Below, in pieces: positions 10,637-26,596 of a stretch of 64,000 bases of DNA. Below the pieces are notes generated by a model, which did not search any database, was not told where the DNA came from, and worked only from the letters and a program-made list of their open reading frames with translations. The DNA comes from Aspidiotus rigidus (taxonomy: Eukaryota > Arthropoda > Insecta > Hemiptera > Diaspididae). The DNA is taken from assembly GCA_035079385.1 (NCBI GenBank), contig JAVHKY010000024.1, positions 9,300,001-9,364,000 of the forward strand, written 5' to 3'. Within the stretch, counting starts at the first letter, position 1. Each line of letters starts with the position of its first letter. A program made the translations under genes and the position numbers.

Positions 10637-13600
10637 GCTAGCTGTATCCGGGGATGTAGTTAGTTTCTGTGTTTATCATTAAGTAACTGAACAGAAATTG
10701 AAGTTGAGCCAATTCTCTCATCTATTGAGACGGAGTTCGACTAAATCATGTCTAAATCAATATCAAGCAAAAGTAAGCGTAATCTCTCCATAAATTTTGT
10801 GGAATACGTTGCCCTCTTTATGTTTCATGGCCGTTAGCATCAAATTTGCCATGATAGGAAATCTTTTGTCGTTCAATAGAAATGCAGTTACGCTTTAGAT
10901 TCCGAAAACGTACTGGAGAACGCTATTCGGAAAACGTTATGGACACTGCAAAAATGAAATGAGGAAATGAATCTTGCGTTTGCCGTTGCGAAAAGTATCG
11001 TGAAAATTTTATTTCAGTTCTGTTCATATTTTCATTCCATTTCTTCGACTTCCGCACATCGTAAAAGCACAGATTTTATGAAAATTGTGTTTTAACTAAT
11101 TAACTTGATGCCCCATTTTAATTTTCCTCGACCTTTGTAACGTCACCTCAACGATAAGAATAGATACGCGCGTCAAGATAATCGATATCGAGTTTGTGAT
11201 AACGTTTCAATGAAAGTGAGAGATACGTTGTTCATTTTAGCATTTATTTGCATCCAAGATTCAAATTACGATGTCAAAATTCTTCGAATGTTGTGATGTC
11301 AAAATTCTTCGAATCAGTATGTCGAGAAAGTATCGTAATAAACAAACTAAGGTGCGATCCAATATGATTTTACAAATATGCTTTCGTTTGCCCCGAATTG
11401 TATTGTTTCGATCTCCACCTATATTTTATTACTTCTATGTGAGAATGTGAGACTATCGTATATTTTCAAAACAATCATGTGTTGAGTTACGTCTTCTTTC
11501 ATTGGATTTAAAAGTATGACTATAGATCTATGAAGATATTCGCATTGACCATTTTGTGAGCAGTACCTATATTAAGAATTATTCTTTATGAGAACTTGTT
11601 TCGCATTTCTCAATAATGGATTACTCAAAATAAAATCTCTGAATTAACGTCTTTAAATTACATTCGTTCGATAAAGGAAATAGATAGAATGAATTATCAT
11701 CTTTTGTTTTTTTACTGAAAGCAAATTATTTTATGAGTTTTTAAATTGATCAGGCTAAGAAACACGTTCTATTTATCAATACTGATACGGTAACTCGGAA
11801 AATGATTGCGTTTTGTGAAAAAAGGAAGCAAATATTACTTATTCTGCATCACATTTTCTTTCTAATGAATTCATTCGTACGTAATTTCGAGAGAATTGGT
11901 CGTGCTAATCTTGAGCAACCCTTCTTAAATAAATAAATAAATAAAAATAGAAATTTTACACCGACAAGGGAGAATTTTTTGATATTGCACATCACTGAGG
12001 GTACCGGGTAGTCCGCGGATCTTTCTTTCTTCCATGCTACGGAAGAATTCTTGTACGAATTCTTGTACGTTGGAGTAAAGAGGTGCCTTAAAGTCTTCCT
12101 CCCTCAGAAATCTGCGTCTAGTGATAACTTTATTGAGTTTCTTTCTAGTAAGTTGAGAAAAAGGCATGTTGACGGACTGATTTAAGTATGTATCAATACT
12201 ATGAAATTCTTGCTAGAAGGAAATTATATCGATACGTAGAACAAATACCCCTTAAGCCACAAAAAAATTGGCCTTTTTTTTTTTGTTATTTTTGGATTAC
12301 GTGTAAAGTACCCACCGTGGCAGTTATGTCGATTTGTTTTTTTGTGGCTTACAAGGTATTCGTTGTATGGTATTGATATGCTAGTGTATTTCTCAATAAA
12401 AATGTCGTGTTTTGTAATGAGAACAGTATGTGCGTTATCCAACCCCCCCCCCCCCCCCCCAATCCCTTTAAAAATAATGATAGATGAAACATAATGACAT
12501 AACTTCACCATACTGGAAAAACTTGATCGTTATTTTATTTTTTTTTTTCTTCTTCAAGCTTATTTGAAACATGAAAACCATCGAAAGAACACCGTTGAAC
12601 GATCGTCCATCTACAACCGACAGGTATTATAAAATAGTTGGATTATGTTTCATAAATTAAATCATTTAATCGTTCTTGATATGAAGAGAAGTTGAACAGA
12701 ATACTGCTGGATGCATTGAACTATTTGTGAGGCTAAATCGTGCTCATCTTTTGCGTGAGGTGACGATTCGTTTTCTTGAACGTTTGCAGTACTGCCTTGG
12801 AAAGTGAGATTGATATGAATCTGAAATGCAGATCTAAAGAAACGAGGCTTTTCATTATGTATTATAAGGATGTATGCTGTGTCTGTGAAAAGACGGGAAA
12901 GTAAAATGCATTATTTTCTTTTGTTTGCAAACTAACGTATATCCGTATATCCGCTCGGGCGAATATTAGTGAGGATTTCTAACATAAAAAACTTTGTCAA
13001 CAATTGAAAATAGGTACCTAGGTAACCATTGAATTCTTTGATAGTGATTGAAGAAAAAAATACTCGTTTATTTGTTCATTTATCTCATCTGCAAAGAAGA
13101 TTTCATTCTCCGAATTGTTGTTATAAATTTTGTAGATACATTAATTTTGAAAAATCATTGAACTTGGAAAATTTTTTTATTATTCGGTATTATTAACTTA
13201 TTATCAAGAATGCGTGCTATTAGTTTTTTGTCAGTTACAACATTTTGAAATATTATGGGCTGCAATATTTTCAAGCATAGAATACTACTACCTATATTCA
13301 ATGAGATATTTCTAAAGAATGACCTAGTTTGAAGATATTTAAAAATTTTTGTACATTATTCGTTCTTACCATCGTTCACTTTATACAGAGCAACTAAAAA
13401 CGTTTAGGAGAAAGTTTCCATGCATTATGTTGGAAATGTAGGATTTCAAGGATATATCACAAAGAAATGATATATTACACTCTTTTTGTCTGTCGAGTGA
13501 AGGTGTGAGAGAGGAAAAACGCAAGTGGGCACCAATGGTGGAAGTATTGCAAAATATATTTGCTGGTTTCGAGTGACTCATAAAGTCCTTATCTTCAAAA

Positions 13601-13814
13601 CACTAAATTTCTCCAAAAGATTTTCATTGTAATGACTTATTCTTAGCAGGAGCAACAGCAGTCTTAATCAAACAAGGAAACGATGGGGGAATCGTACTGT
13701 ATCAAGTACAACATACAAACGGAAAGTCAGAAAGGTGCGTTCAAAGACTTTTATACTTATGCGATTTTATATTGAATTTTCTACCATCCTCACATTTTTT
13801 AAAAATAACAATGG
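10637..13814. other. Long AT-rich non-coding stretch, no gene recognised
   Basis: No exon, transposase or RNA gene could be supported here. A near-repeat of TGTCAAAATTCTTCGAAT occurs at about 11270 and 11300, and a run of about 19 C lies at 12442-12460. The stretch 13640-13735 has a possible exon ending AGAAAG|GTGCG that could belong to the transposase gene starting near 14339, but the link is speculative. Confidence 0.4.
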
Positions 13815-14198
13815 ACAACAATTTAAAAAATTTTTGAAAATTGCTGAAGTGAGATAGGTTGTATCTAGAAGTATTTTTTGCGCTGATTTCAGAACCGTTT
13901 TCTGTTTTTCAATTGGAGGTCGCGTCTTCTTGTTATCACTTTAATTGTTTAGTTGGCGCGCATCGTTGCGTCGCGAGATGAAGAGTTCTTTATCAAGCTT
14001 CAATGAACGATAGCAGTCTCAACGCTCGATAAGGAACGCTTCGTCTTGCGACAATGCGCGGCAACTAAACAAAGTGATAACAAGAAAACGCGACCTCCTA
14101 TCAAAAAACGAAAAACGGTTCTGAAATCAGCGAGAAAAATACTTCTAGATACAACCTATCTCACTTCAGCAATTTTCAAAAAAATTTTAATTGTTGCC
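13815..14198. mobile_element. ~385-bp fold-back element with arms of ~180 bp
   Basis: The sequence from ACAACAATTTAAAAAATTTT reads inward through TTGCTGAAGTGAGATAGG, GATTTCAGAACCGTTTTC and GAGGTCGCGTCTTCTTGTTA. The complement of the same blocks reads back from the right end at about 14198, with the centre near 14006. Only scattered mismatches and small indels separate the arms, so the copy is moderately young. It lies directly upstream of the transposase gene, but no matching terminus is seen beyond that gene, so it is a separate insertion. Confidence 0.7.
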
Positions 14199-14338
14199 GG
14201 TGTAATGTTGCTGTGAATAATCATTTTCTACCAATATTCCCATTCTTTGAACCATCAAATGTGCACGTTCTCACATTGCTTTGTCCTCTGCCGCAATCGC
14301 TATACACATACACAATTTTGTATTTCAAATATTTTCAG

Positions 14339-16489
14339 TTATTTGAAAGTTCGCCTAAAAAATCACTCAATGTGGCACCAGCATCAGGTCAACTTCTATC
14401 ATCTTTGGACAAATCTCTCTCTAATTTTGAAGAGAACATTGCGAATGATTTTCATTCGTTCCAAGGTGTTGTCTCATCAGAAAAAGATATCCAGGCGGAA
14501 GAAGTCGTGGAGTTGGCAGACAATAATAGTTTTGCAGGATCAGATGTGGAGTTATCAGACCATAATAGTTTTTCAGAAGAAGATGTAGAGTTTTCAGACA
14601 ACAATAATGATGCTCATGAGGTTTTCAATTTGGATGAGAATGAATTAGAGGATATGCCAACTTTTAATCGTCATACTCAGCGCTCTGATACTCCAAACAC
14701 TGTCAAGGAAGATCTTTTTCTAATAATGATGTATTGTCTCGAAATTCAGGCTACAAGATCTGTCGCTAACAAACTTCTCGCTTTATTTCGAAAACTGAAT
14801 CCAGCAAACCTTCAAAAATATCCAAAAGATTATCGCACCATACTCCCTGATATCCCAAAATTTGACATTAAGTATTTCAAAGAAGAGGAAGATGATGAAA
14901 ATGAACCCACGAGAGATCCTCAAAGACATGCGTACATTCACTTTGGAATACAGTGGAATTTAGAAACAAATCAGAAATTTTTTGATCCGAATCTTGAGTG
15001 TGTAACAGTTTTATCTAGCATTGATGGCGTTGGTCCATACAAAAAGTCTCGGTATGATCTGTGGCCAATTACTGGACGAGTGAAAAATCACCCTGTATTT
15101 TTAATTGGGCTATATTGCGGACCTGGTAAACCCTCCATTGATCATGTTGACTGGTTGATGGATGATTTCGTGAACGAAATAAATGACCTTCAAGCTAATG
15201 GTATGCAAATTAAAAATAAGAATTATAGTTTCAAATTGACGAACATAGTACCTGATGCACAAGCCAGATGCATGATTTTGAAGATACAAGGCAGTGGGGC
15301 TTTTGCAGGTTGTCCGCGATGCCACACCAAGGGTAAAAAAGTGAAAAACGTAACTGTATTCTTAGATTTTAACTCGAAGAAGAGAACTCAGGAAGAATAT
15401 GTCACGGGGATCGGCGCTCACCACAAAGGCATTAGTCCATTAACAAGAATTAGAGGTTTCATTTGTCCCCGTCAGGTGACACTCGACATTATGCATCTAA
15501 TTTATCTTGGTATTGTACCATGTTGGTTTACATTTGTCATGGAGTCACCTGAAACAAATAACTCGTTAACAGCGTGCAAGCAACAGAAAGTAAGCCTTCG
15601 TCTAACAGAGGCAAGGGAATATTGGCCAGCAGAATTCCAGCGAGCTCCTATAACGTTAGAAGAACTTAAGAACTGGAAAGCCACTCAATATCGCTCATTT
15701 ATTCTGTATTTGGCGCCTTGGGTATTACGAGATATTTTCAAAGAAGACCCCCGGCATTATGAGAACATTTTGTATCTATGTACAAGCTTAAGAATTCTTT
15801 GTTCAGAGAAAAATGTCCAAGATAAAACAATTCGCGACTTTGTACTCTTCTTGTTTAAGAAGTTCATTTCACTTTCGCGCACATTATACGGAGATCACTT
15901 TGTGTGCTACAATGTCCACCTTTTAATACATTTGATTGACGACGTTGAAGAGTTTGGTGTTTTGGAAGATAATTTGTCTGCTTGGGAATTTGAAAGCTGG
16001 TACAGAAAATTACTCAGTTTTGTCCATAGCGGCAACAAACCTTTACAACAAATAGCTTCCATGTATTATTTATGGGCTAAATACAGTGATAACAAAGACA
16101 CCAATCAAGTTCAAACTGATGATTTCTGTGTTAGTCACCCAGTAAATCGAAGAAGTGACTGTATCGATTTTAAACACATGTTCAACAAGAACTACAAGTT
16201 TCGAATCGACAGAAGTGCAGACAGCTTTGGTTTCACTAGGGATGGCGGCATAGTGAAAATTATAAACATAAAGGGAAGAAATGGTGGACAGATCGATACA
16301 TGGTGTCAAGTTTTTCGAAAAAAGATACCTGCATTTCACATCTTGCAGCGTCATGCATCTCCCGGTTTGTACGAAGTCTCCGATCTATCAGAAGAATTGA
16401 CTCGGATTAAATGTACCGATATAGTGGGAAAATGCTTGATACTTCCAATGGATGCTGGCAGGTTTTATGCAGCAAAATTCTTACATTGA
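14339..16489 (+). CDS. Transposase-like protein, tnp2/DUF4218-related family
   Basis: Coding is open from a likely splice acceptor (TTTTCAG, to about 14338) to the stop at 16487. The open frame upstream to 14213 has no ATG and crosses the acceptor, so earlier exons carrying the start are probably missing from my model. The acidic N-terminus repeats a short Asp/Ser/Asn unit (DVELSDHNSFSEED, DVEFSDNNND). The central part has FHFG-like IHFGIQWNLE, a CPRCHTKG Cys pair and TLDIMHLIYLGIVPCW. The C-terminal third (ELKNWKATQYRSFILYLAPW, YGDHFVCYNVHLLIHLIDDV, LSAWEFESWY) is the DUF4218-like helical region. Proteins of this type are widespread, multi-copy and annotated as transposase-domain proteins in arthropods; they resemble plant CACTA tnp2. 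The frame is intact, so it may be recently active or domesticated. I saw no flanking inverted repeats delimiting an element. Confidence 0.75.
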   Translation, partial: LFESSPKKSLNVAPASGQLLSSLDKSLSNFEENIANDFHSFQGVVSSEKDIQAEEVVELADNNSFAGSDVELSDHNSFSEEDVEFSDNNNDAHEVFNLDENELEDMPTFNRHTQRSDTPNTVKEDLFLIMMYCLEIQATRSVANKLLALFRKLNPANLQKYPKDYRTILPDIPKFDIKYFKEEEDDENEPTRDPQRHAYIHFGIQWNLETNQKFFDPNLECVTVLSSIDGVGPYKKSRYDLWPITGRVKNHPVFLIGLYCGPGKPSIDHVDWLMDDFVNEINDLQANGMQIKNKNYSFKLTNIVPDAQARCMILKIQGSGAFAGCPRCHTKGKKVKNVTVFLDFNSKKRTQEEYVTGIGAHHKGISPLTRIRGFICPRQVTLDIMHLIYLGIVPCWFTFVMESPETNNSLTACKQQKVSLRLTEAREYWPAEFQRAPITLEELKNWKATQYRSFILYLAPWVLRDIFKEDPRHYENILYLCTSLRILCSEKNVQDKTIRDFVLFLFKKFISLSRTLYGDHFVCYNVHLLIHLIDDVEEFGVLEDNLSAWEFESWYRKLLSFVHSGNKPLQQIASMYYLWAKYSDNKDTNQVQTDDFCVSHPVNRRSDCIDFKHMFNKNYKFRIDRSADSFGFTRDGGIVKIINIKGRNGGQIDTWCQVFRKKIPAFHILQRHASPGLYEVSDLSEELTRIKCTDIVGKCLILPMDAGRFYAAKFLH

Positions 16490-16542
16490 AAACATGCTTC
16501 AAGATCCTCTCTTATTTTTTATTTTTATTTTTTTTTTTCATC

Positions 16543-17140
16543 CGGGAACCTGTTCTATGTTGACTTCTTTAAAATAAGGAATCCGTTCTTTACAAGGTCA
16601 TTCAAAAAATTTTGGTCGAGCTTTGTCCGCCACCCTTCAAATTTTTCAAAAAACAGTCTAACAAAATGAAAAACTTGAAATATCTTCAATCATTGAACGG
16701 GGGTGTTTATGTGAGGACTTGTAATATTTCAGATTATAAATCTATTATACTGAAGGAGGGGATTTTTATTCTCGAGTGTATGGATTGGAGAAAGACTTGG
16801 AATATTTTCAACCACTGAGCTGTTTATATGCGAAAGGAGGACTTTACAAATTTTGAATTTCGATCTTTATCAATAGGAGGGGTATTTAGAACATTATTCA
16901 CCATCGAGCTATTTATTATGAAATGGGAATATTTCAATTTTCGAGTTACACATATTTTGATGGGATAGGAAGGGTATTGAGAATATTTTCGACGATTAAG
17001 TTGTATACCTATGATTTGGGACACTCGAAGAAATTTCATAATACAGTGTAACGCGAGGAATTTGAAACAATTAGCCTACATCCAATGTTCAATTTCATTT
17101 TCAATCAAAATCATGCTCATCCCATGGAACAGGTTTCCTG
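16543..17140. mobile_element. ~600-bp TIR element (GGGAACCTGTTCTATG family)
   Basis: The left end reads CCGGGAACCTGTTCTATG (16543 on) and the right end reads CATGGAACAGGTTTCCTG (to 17140), an imperfect inverted repeat of 18 bp. The interior consists of three or four diverged repeats with AGGAGGGG(A/T)TTT and GAGCTATTTATTATG-like words. Related ends are present at 32610/33302 and 61144, making this a family of at least three members in the window. No transposase is encoded. Confidence 0.6.
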
Positions 17141-17515
17141 TCTCCCCATTCAACTTACGGAAATCATTGGCGAAAATTGAAATTTTTGGTACTTAAATTT
17201 GAAAATTTTTACTAATTTTCGACCAAAATTATTTGTTTTTTGATCAAAATTAATGAATTTTGGAAATCAAAAAGACTGGACTGCTTTTAAAGCAAACGTC
17301 CATCTCCTTTTCAAGCTTTTCATCCTCAGCAAAATGGTCCAACAAAGACTGACAAATCCGGACTCTGATTATAAGAGTGTATTTAGCAGCTTTGAACAAA
17401 GTGTAAGTAAGAAATTTTAATGACCGTATTTTTTTAAATTGTGATTTGTGCTTGTGTACAGCTTTTGCTAAGCTTGTACAGTTTCTATGAATTGAATGCT
17501 TTGGGGCTTGCTATA

Positions 17516-17518
17516 TTA

Positions 17519-17590
<72 letters not shown>

Positions 17591-17675
17591 GTTATTGTTA
17601 TTATTATTATTATTATCATTATTATTATTGTTATTGTTATTATTATTATTATTATCATTATTATTGTCATTGCAG
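17516..17675. repeat. (ATT)n microsatellite
   Basis: About 160 bp of ATT repeated with occasional G and C interruptions. It produces long isoleucine-only open frames on both strands that are not coding. It lies a few hundred bases upstream of the first coding exon of the DUF4806 gene. Confidence 0.95.
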
Positions 17676-17993
17676 CTTTAGATATATTACGGCTACTTCT
17701 TATTAGTCTAATTTAAATCTGGTCTAAACTAAATAAAGACCCAGAATGATCTCGACACAATCTTTCTCATTTTCCACTTTTGTTTGATCTATGTTCCATC
17801 TAAATCCTCATCTAGTCTCGCTTTTCCCAGTAAAGTCTAAAATCATATCATTCTTGCAGTTTTTTCCCCCAGTTTTTCTGTCAACAGTTAGTATGTCTTA
17901 CTGTATACTATAATGTATCTGTAAAATAATTTGAAAATGTCCACTATATAATTTTTCTGATATAGAAACTTGTGATTCATTTTAGACTGCAAT

Positions 17994-22218
<4,225 letters not shown>

Positions 22219-22328
22219 GAATGATGATGACGATGAGTATTATATTGGATGATAGATGGACAATATTGGTGCTAATTACTGCAAGATTTCTAAATAATAT
22301 ATTCAAGTTTTCAAAACTTCTCCTCATG

Positions 22329-23248
22329 TATTTGAATAACTTTTCGAGTGTTCTCTTTCTTTTTTAGTTTTTATAAATAATAATAATAATATTTGAGTTT
22401 TTAACAATTTATATACTACTCAAGTATTTGAATAACTTTTCGAGTGTTCTCTTTCTTTTTTAGTTTTTATAAATAATAATAATAATATTTGAGTTTTTAA
22501 CAATTCATATACTACTCAAGTATTTGAATAACTTTTCGAGTGTTCTCTTTCTTTTTTAGTTTTTATAAATAATAATAATAATATTTGAGTTTTTAACAAT
22601 TTATATACTACTCAAGTATTTGAATAACTTTTCGAGTGTTCTCTTTCTTTTTTAGTTTTTATAAATAATGATAATAATATTTGAGTTTTTAACAATTCAT
22701 ATACTACTCATGTATTTGAATAACTTTTCGAGTGTTCTCTTTCTTTTTTAGTTTTTATAAATAATAATAATAATATTTGAGTTTTTAACAATTTATATAC
22801 TACTCAAGTATTTGAATAACTTTTCGAGTGTTCTCTTTCTTTTTTAGTTTTTATAAATAATAATAATAATAATAATATTTGAGTTTTTAACAATTCATAT
22901 ACTACTCAAGTATTTGAATAACTTTTCGAGTGTTCTCTTTCTTTTTTAGTTTTTATAAATAATAATAATAATATTTGAGTTTTTAACAATTTATATACTA
23001 CTCAAGTATTTGAATAACTTTTCGAGTGTTCTCTTTCTTTTTTAGTTTTTATAAATAATAATAATAATATTTGAGTTTTTAACAATTCATATACTACTCA
23101 AGTATTTGAATAACTTTTCGAGTGTTCTCTTTCTTTTTTAGTTTTTTTATATACTACTCATGTATTTGAATAACTTTTCGAGTGTTCTCTTTCTTTTTTA
23201 GTTTTTATAAATAATAATAATAATATTTGAGTTTTTAACAATTCATAT
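22329..23248. repeat. 96-bp minisatellite, 10 units, with a 192-bp higher-order period
   Basis: The unit TATTTGAATAACTTTTCGAG... starts at 22329, 22425, 22521, 22617, 22713, 22809, 22911, 23007, 23103 and 23163. Spacings are 96 bp except 102 (three-base AAT expansion) and 60 (one truncated unit). Units alternate strictly between AACAATTTAT and AACAATTCAT where that site is present, so the real repeat is a dimer of about 192 bp. The array begins about 110 bp after the stop codon of the DUF4806 gene and lies between it and a partial paralogue. Confidence 0.95.
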
Positions 23249-24042
23249 AAATCACTTCCTGAAGCGGTGTGAGGCAAAAGCTGAATGCGCGCATCTGTAG
23301 CGCATGTCTACAAATTGTCAGTTGCAAAAAAGAAGCATATATCTGCATTGAATTAGCGGTAGGGTACTTGTAATGTAAACGCGACCAATTAGTGACGGTC
23401 AATTGCTGCCCCACAGAACTAGTAACTAATTTTTAGCAGATGATCGTCACGCATTTGCAACTGTCAGTCGCTTTGTGAGCATCTTTGTAGCATACTACAG
23501 CGGTTAATAGGCCACTTGCTGTGCGCTGTTACAAGAATAATGGCAAATAGTGAGCAACAAACAGTTGCGTATTTGTTGCGCCTTACTGCATACTGCTTTA
23601 CAGGGCAAATTAACCGCAACGTTAACGTTACTCATTTGCTGCATATAGTTGCCAGCGATAAAGGCGGTAAATGAAGGCCAAAACCTATGACATTTTCGCC
23701 AAGCAAAAATGTGGCGTTTTTGCCTTGATGACCTATCCAGAAAATGTCACATGGGGTAGAACAGATTCCCTGGATGTTTAGTGATACCTTCGTTCTCCGT
23801 TTTCTTCTGAAATTGTGATAGCCTATCTGTAATAGCGTTTTCACGTCAATACCTTTTGAAACTACGATGAAAGTAACATCATCAAAGATGAAGGGTGTCC
23901 TTCTTTGAATTTGTGAGTGGCCAAAACTGTGTTTATTGTCTTTTGAACCTGTCTAATTGTTAAAATTCTTGTCCATCTTCTTTTTTGTTCATTCAGTGTA
24001 CCAATATTGTACATCTTTCTATAAAAGTTTTTCCATTTTCAG
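23249..24042. other. Non-coding stretch before the partial DUF4806 copy
   Basis: No exon is recognised. The first 400 bp is more GC-rich and holds scattered words such as CGCATTTGCAACTG, GCGTATTTGTTGCG and TAACGTTAACGTTA in both orientations, as expected for a decayed DNA element. The last 100 bp is a pyrimidine-rich tract leading to the splice acceptor at 24041-24042. Confidence 0.35.
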
Positions 24043-25509
24043 AACAACATTTCAAAACATTAACGATGTACTTTGACAATAAAATCGATCAGCTCGTCAA
24101 CAATTTCCAAGCTCCCGTTGGGAACTTCCAACTCGGGTTGCCAGTCAACAGCTTTCAGGAAATGACTGAAATTAATGAGAAACTCTTCGGCGACAAGCAG
24201 TACAGAGATGACGTTGTAAGTGTATCTTTTTTATATTTTTTAGAAAGTGGCTGCTATCTTGAAATGTAGAATGATAAACTCACTGGAGACCAAAGATTCT
24301 TCTTCCATCCTGAAAATAATATGTAAAGTACACTAACATCGGAACTGAGAAGTCAAATGGAAATTGGAAACGCAATATTACATTATGATGGACTGTTGAC
24401 CATGGCGTACCAAAACCGATCATAGCGAAGGACATGTACATATTTTTGCAGTCATATTTTAATCAAGAAAACATGCTTCACTCAAAATGAAACCCAATTT
24501 TACAATATTTTCGACTGTGATCTTGCAGGAGAAAAATCACGTGATATTTTCCGCGACTCCCCTGTCCCACAGAATATTTGGTGACATTCGTCTGTACTTC
24601 GTTCCTCCTCCACAAAAAATGTGTCTTGCATAATTTACGGACTCCTCAACTTGCAAATATTTTTTTACATGCTTGTAATGGTCATTTCCATTCAACTTCT
24701 CTGGAAACTCACTTTTTGCTGAAAATATATCTTTCATTTATTGGGTCAATTTAGAAATACAGGAAATTTGTCTCTGAAGCCCCAAGCCTTCTCGTTCTAT
24801 CTTCATTGTTCAATTAAGAGTAGCTCTCCAAGGTCAACCTTTTTTTCGGATGTTGTATATAACCCCTAGGTACCACTTAATTGATCGTCACACTCAACGT
24901 TTTATATAATTATTATTATTCATTTTTTTCATCTTCTCTTTATTTTGTTGTTTCTGTAACTGAACTGTTTATTCCATTTTTATGACAGGCTACAATATTA
25001 TTTATTCACTTGGTGTAATTTCTTCCCTTTTTTGATAGACGAAATATCTGAAAGGTATCGCGAAGAGTGAAAAAGATGACCAGAAAAAAGTCCATTCGAT
25101 GATGTGGAAAACATTTTCGCCGTGCATTTCGTCGAAATTTTGTATGACGACGTCGAATACAGTATCAGGAAAGGGAGCGTTAGCTGGTTCCGAGCTGTGG
25201 TAAATTGTGGAATGTTAGTTTTTTGTTTACTGGAAAATTGAATTCTGGACTCAATATATCAATATCCTTTGTATAATTATCGTCTAAAGGCATTTATTTT
25301 TCAATATTATAGCCATCATGATTGATCCGAACGCAGAAGAAGAAGCCCGACTCACGTCCAAGCAAGCACAGCACTACGGGCGCTTGTGGTTAAAATATCG
25401 CCTCGACAAGATTCGTGCTGACGAGGCAAAGAAGAAGGCTGATGATCGTGATGGAGACAATGAAGACAACCGTGTTGGAGACAATGAAGACAACCGCACG
25501 CATGAATAA
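24043..25509 (+). pseudogene. Partial DUF4806 paralogue (C-terminal exons only)
   Basis: Exon 24043-24215 (173 bp, GT-AG, same length and phases as its counterpart at 20817-20989) encodes FDNKIDQLVNNF and LGLPVNSFQEMTEINEKLFG. The next block from 25039 encodes TKYLKGIAKSE, matching TKFLQG of the intact gene, but the frame that best matches afterwards (DDVENIFAVHFVEILYDD) is shifted by one base after a run of six A. The last exon, 25313-25509, encodes HYGRLWLKYRLDKIRADEAK and ends in a GDNEDNR repeat. The upstream N-terminal and linker exons are absent. It is either a truncated duplicate of the neighbouring gene or the 3' end of one whose front was lost. The frame break and non-matching phases favour a pseudogene. 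Confidence 0.7.
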
Positions 25510-26031
25510 TCATCACTTTTTTTATTTCTTCAATTTTTTGTTCCTTATTCTACCGCTACACTGTGTACCATAATAATTATAAATGAACTTTTTATTGATT
25601 TCTTGTTTTTTCTCAATGAATTTATTATGCCTAATTATGAAACGATTACATGTCGATTTGTAGCTGCGAAACCGAAGTGGTTCTACTGCGCGAAAAAAAC
25701 GTGCATCATAGTGGCGAATAAGTTACTAATTTTCGCCATCACCGAGATTCTCCTGTACTTTTTGAACGCGAGAACGCGCCGATATAACAACGTTCAATCG
25801 CTCTGTTTGAATTTTACGCGCATGCATCGCACTGTCTGCGCGGTGTTTTATAGCGTTGCTATCGCTCAATGAACGATTCTAAGCCACATTTACGCGTCGA
25901 TATCCCGCTACATAAACGATTGCGATAAACGCGAGAAAAGTGTAGCAAAACATGCAGATTTTTCGCCTCGCGAAAAAGTAGCGATTCCGGTAAGATATTC
26001 GCTCTCAAAATGTCAATTGGGATCTCATCAA
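25510..26031. other. Non-coding, locally GC-richer stretch
   Basis: From 25650 to 25980 CpG-containing words are unusually frequent (GCGCGAAAAAAACG, GAACGCGAGAACGCGCCG, ACGCGTCGATATCCCGC). This contrasts with the AT-rich surroundings and suggests a separate insertion. No coding region or termini are identified. Confidence 0.35.
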
Positions 26032-26541
26032 CTACTCGAAAACTTCAGTAAATTTTTCATTACCTATAGAAAGCGTTATTTTGACATTGCCGTAATATGT
26101 CATTCTAAATTGTTGCGACGAGGCACAGATTTTTTCACCGCTTTCTTGATAAATAGTACAATCTTTGGGTAATTTACATTTTTTCCCTAAATTAATATTT
26201 GCACCATTGTCTATGAGCGCACGTAAAATTTCTTCTAAGTATTTAATTTCAATATTACAGTTAAGATGCGCTATAGTAAAAATTTTTTCTGTCTTATTCA
26301 ACTCATTATTTTTATTAGTTGTTATTTCTTTATTTACGTTAGGTGTTTTGGTTTTATTTTCAAACTTTTTGGACTTATTATTTTCGTTAAATTTACGAGA
26401 AAATGGTTTATTTTTATTAAACAATCTATTTGTGTTGTTTTTTGCGGAAAATTTTCTATATCTCGTCGCAGTTTTTAGTTTTTTAGATTTATTTCCTTGC
26501 GCTAGTAGCGATAAATAGCCCCTATTGGTGCAAGTTGACAT
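26032..26541 (-). pseudogene. LTR-retroelement gag-pol fragment with aspartic protease motif
   Basis: The 169-residue frame starts with a basic, Asn/Lys-rich region typical of a Gag/protease spacer. It then shows an active-site-like LRALIDNGANINLG, where retroelement aspartic proteases normally have Asp-Thr/Ser-Gly-Ala. The Asn in place of Thr/Ser would impair catalysis. The frame ends shortly after, without reverse transcriptase or integrase, and no long terminal repeats are seen. I infer an old fragment of a Ty3- or BEL-type retrotransposon; the family is not resolved. Confidence 0.6.
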
Positions 26542-26575
26542 GTCAACCCCCTAAAGTGACAGCTCAAGGTCATTA

Positions 26576-26596
26576 AACCTAACCTAACCTACCCTT
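26576..26596. repeat. Short insect-telomere-like run (AACCT)n
   Basis: About three to four units of AACCT, the complement of the arthropod TTAGG telomere repeat, lie just outside the gag-pol fragment. Such short interstitial runs are common and do not show a telomere. Confidence 0.5.

Noticed and set aside
11925..12167. 80-codon minus-strand frame (MPFSQLTRKKLNKVITRR)
   Set aside because: Composition is protein-like, but no splice partner, homologous family or neighbouring exon was visible, so it was not annotated as a gene.
17441..17716. Ile-rich open frames on both strands
   Set aside because: Pure translation of the (ATT)n microsatellite.
22329..23248. Regular repeats considered as a CRISPR-like array
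   Set aside because: Units are contiguous 96-bp tandem copies without unique spacers and the sequence is eukaryotic.
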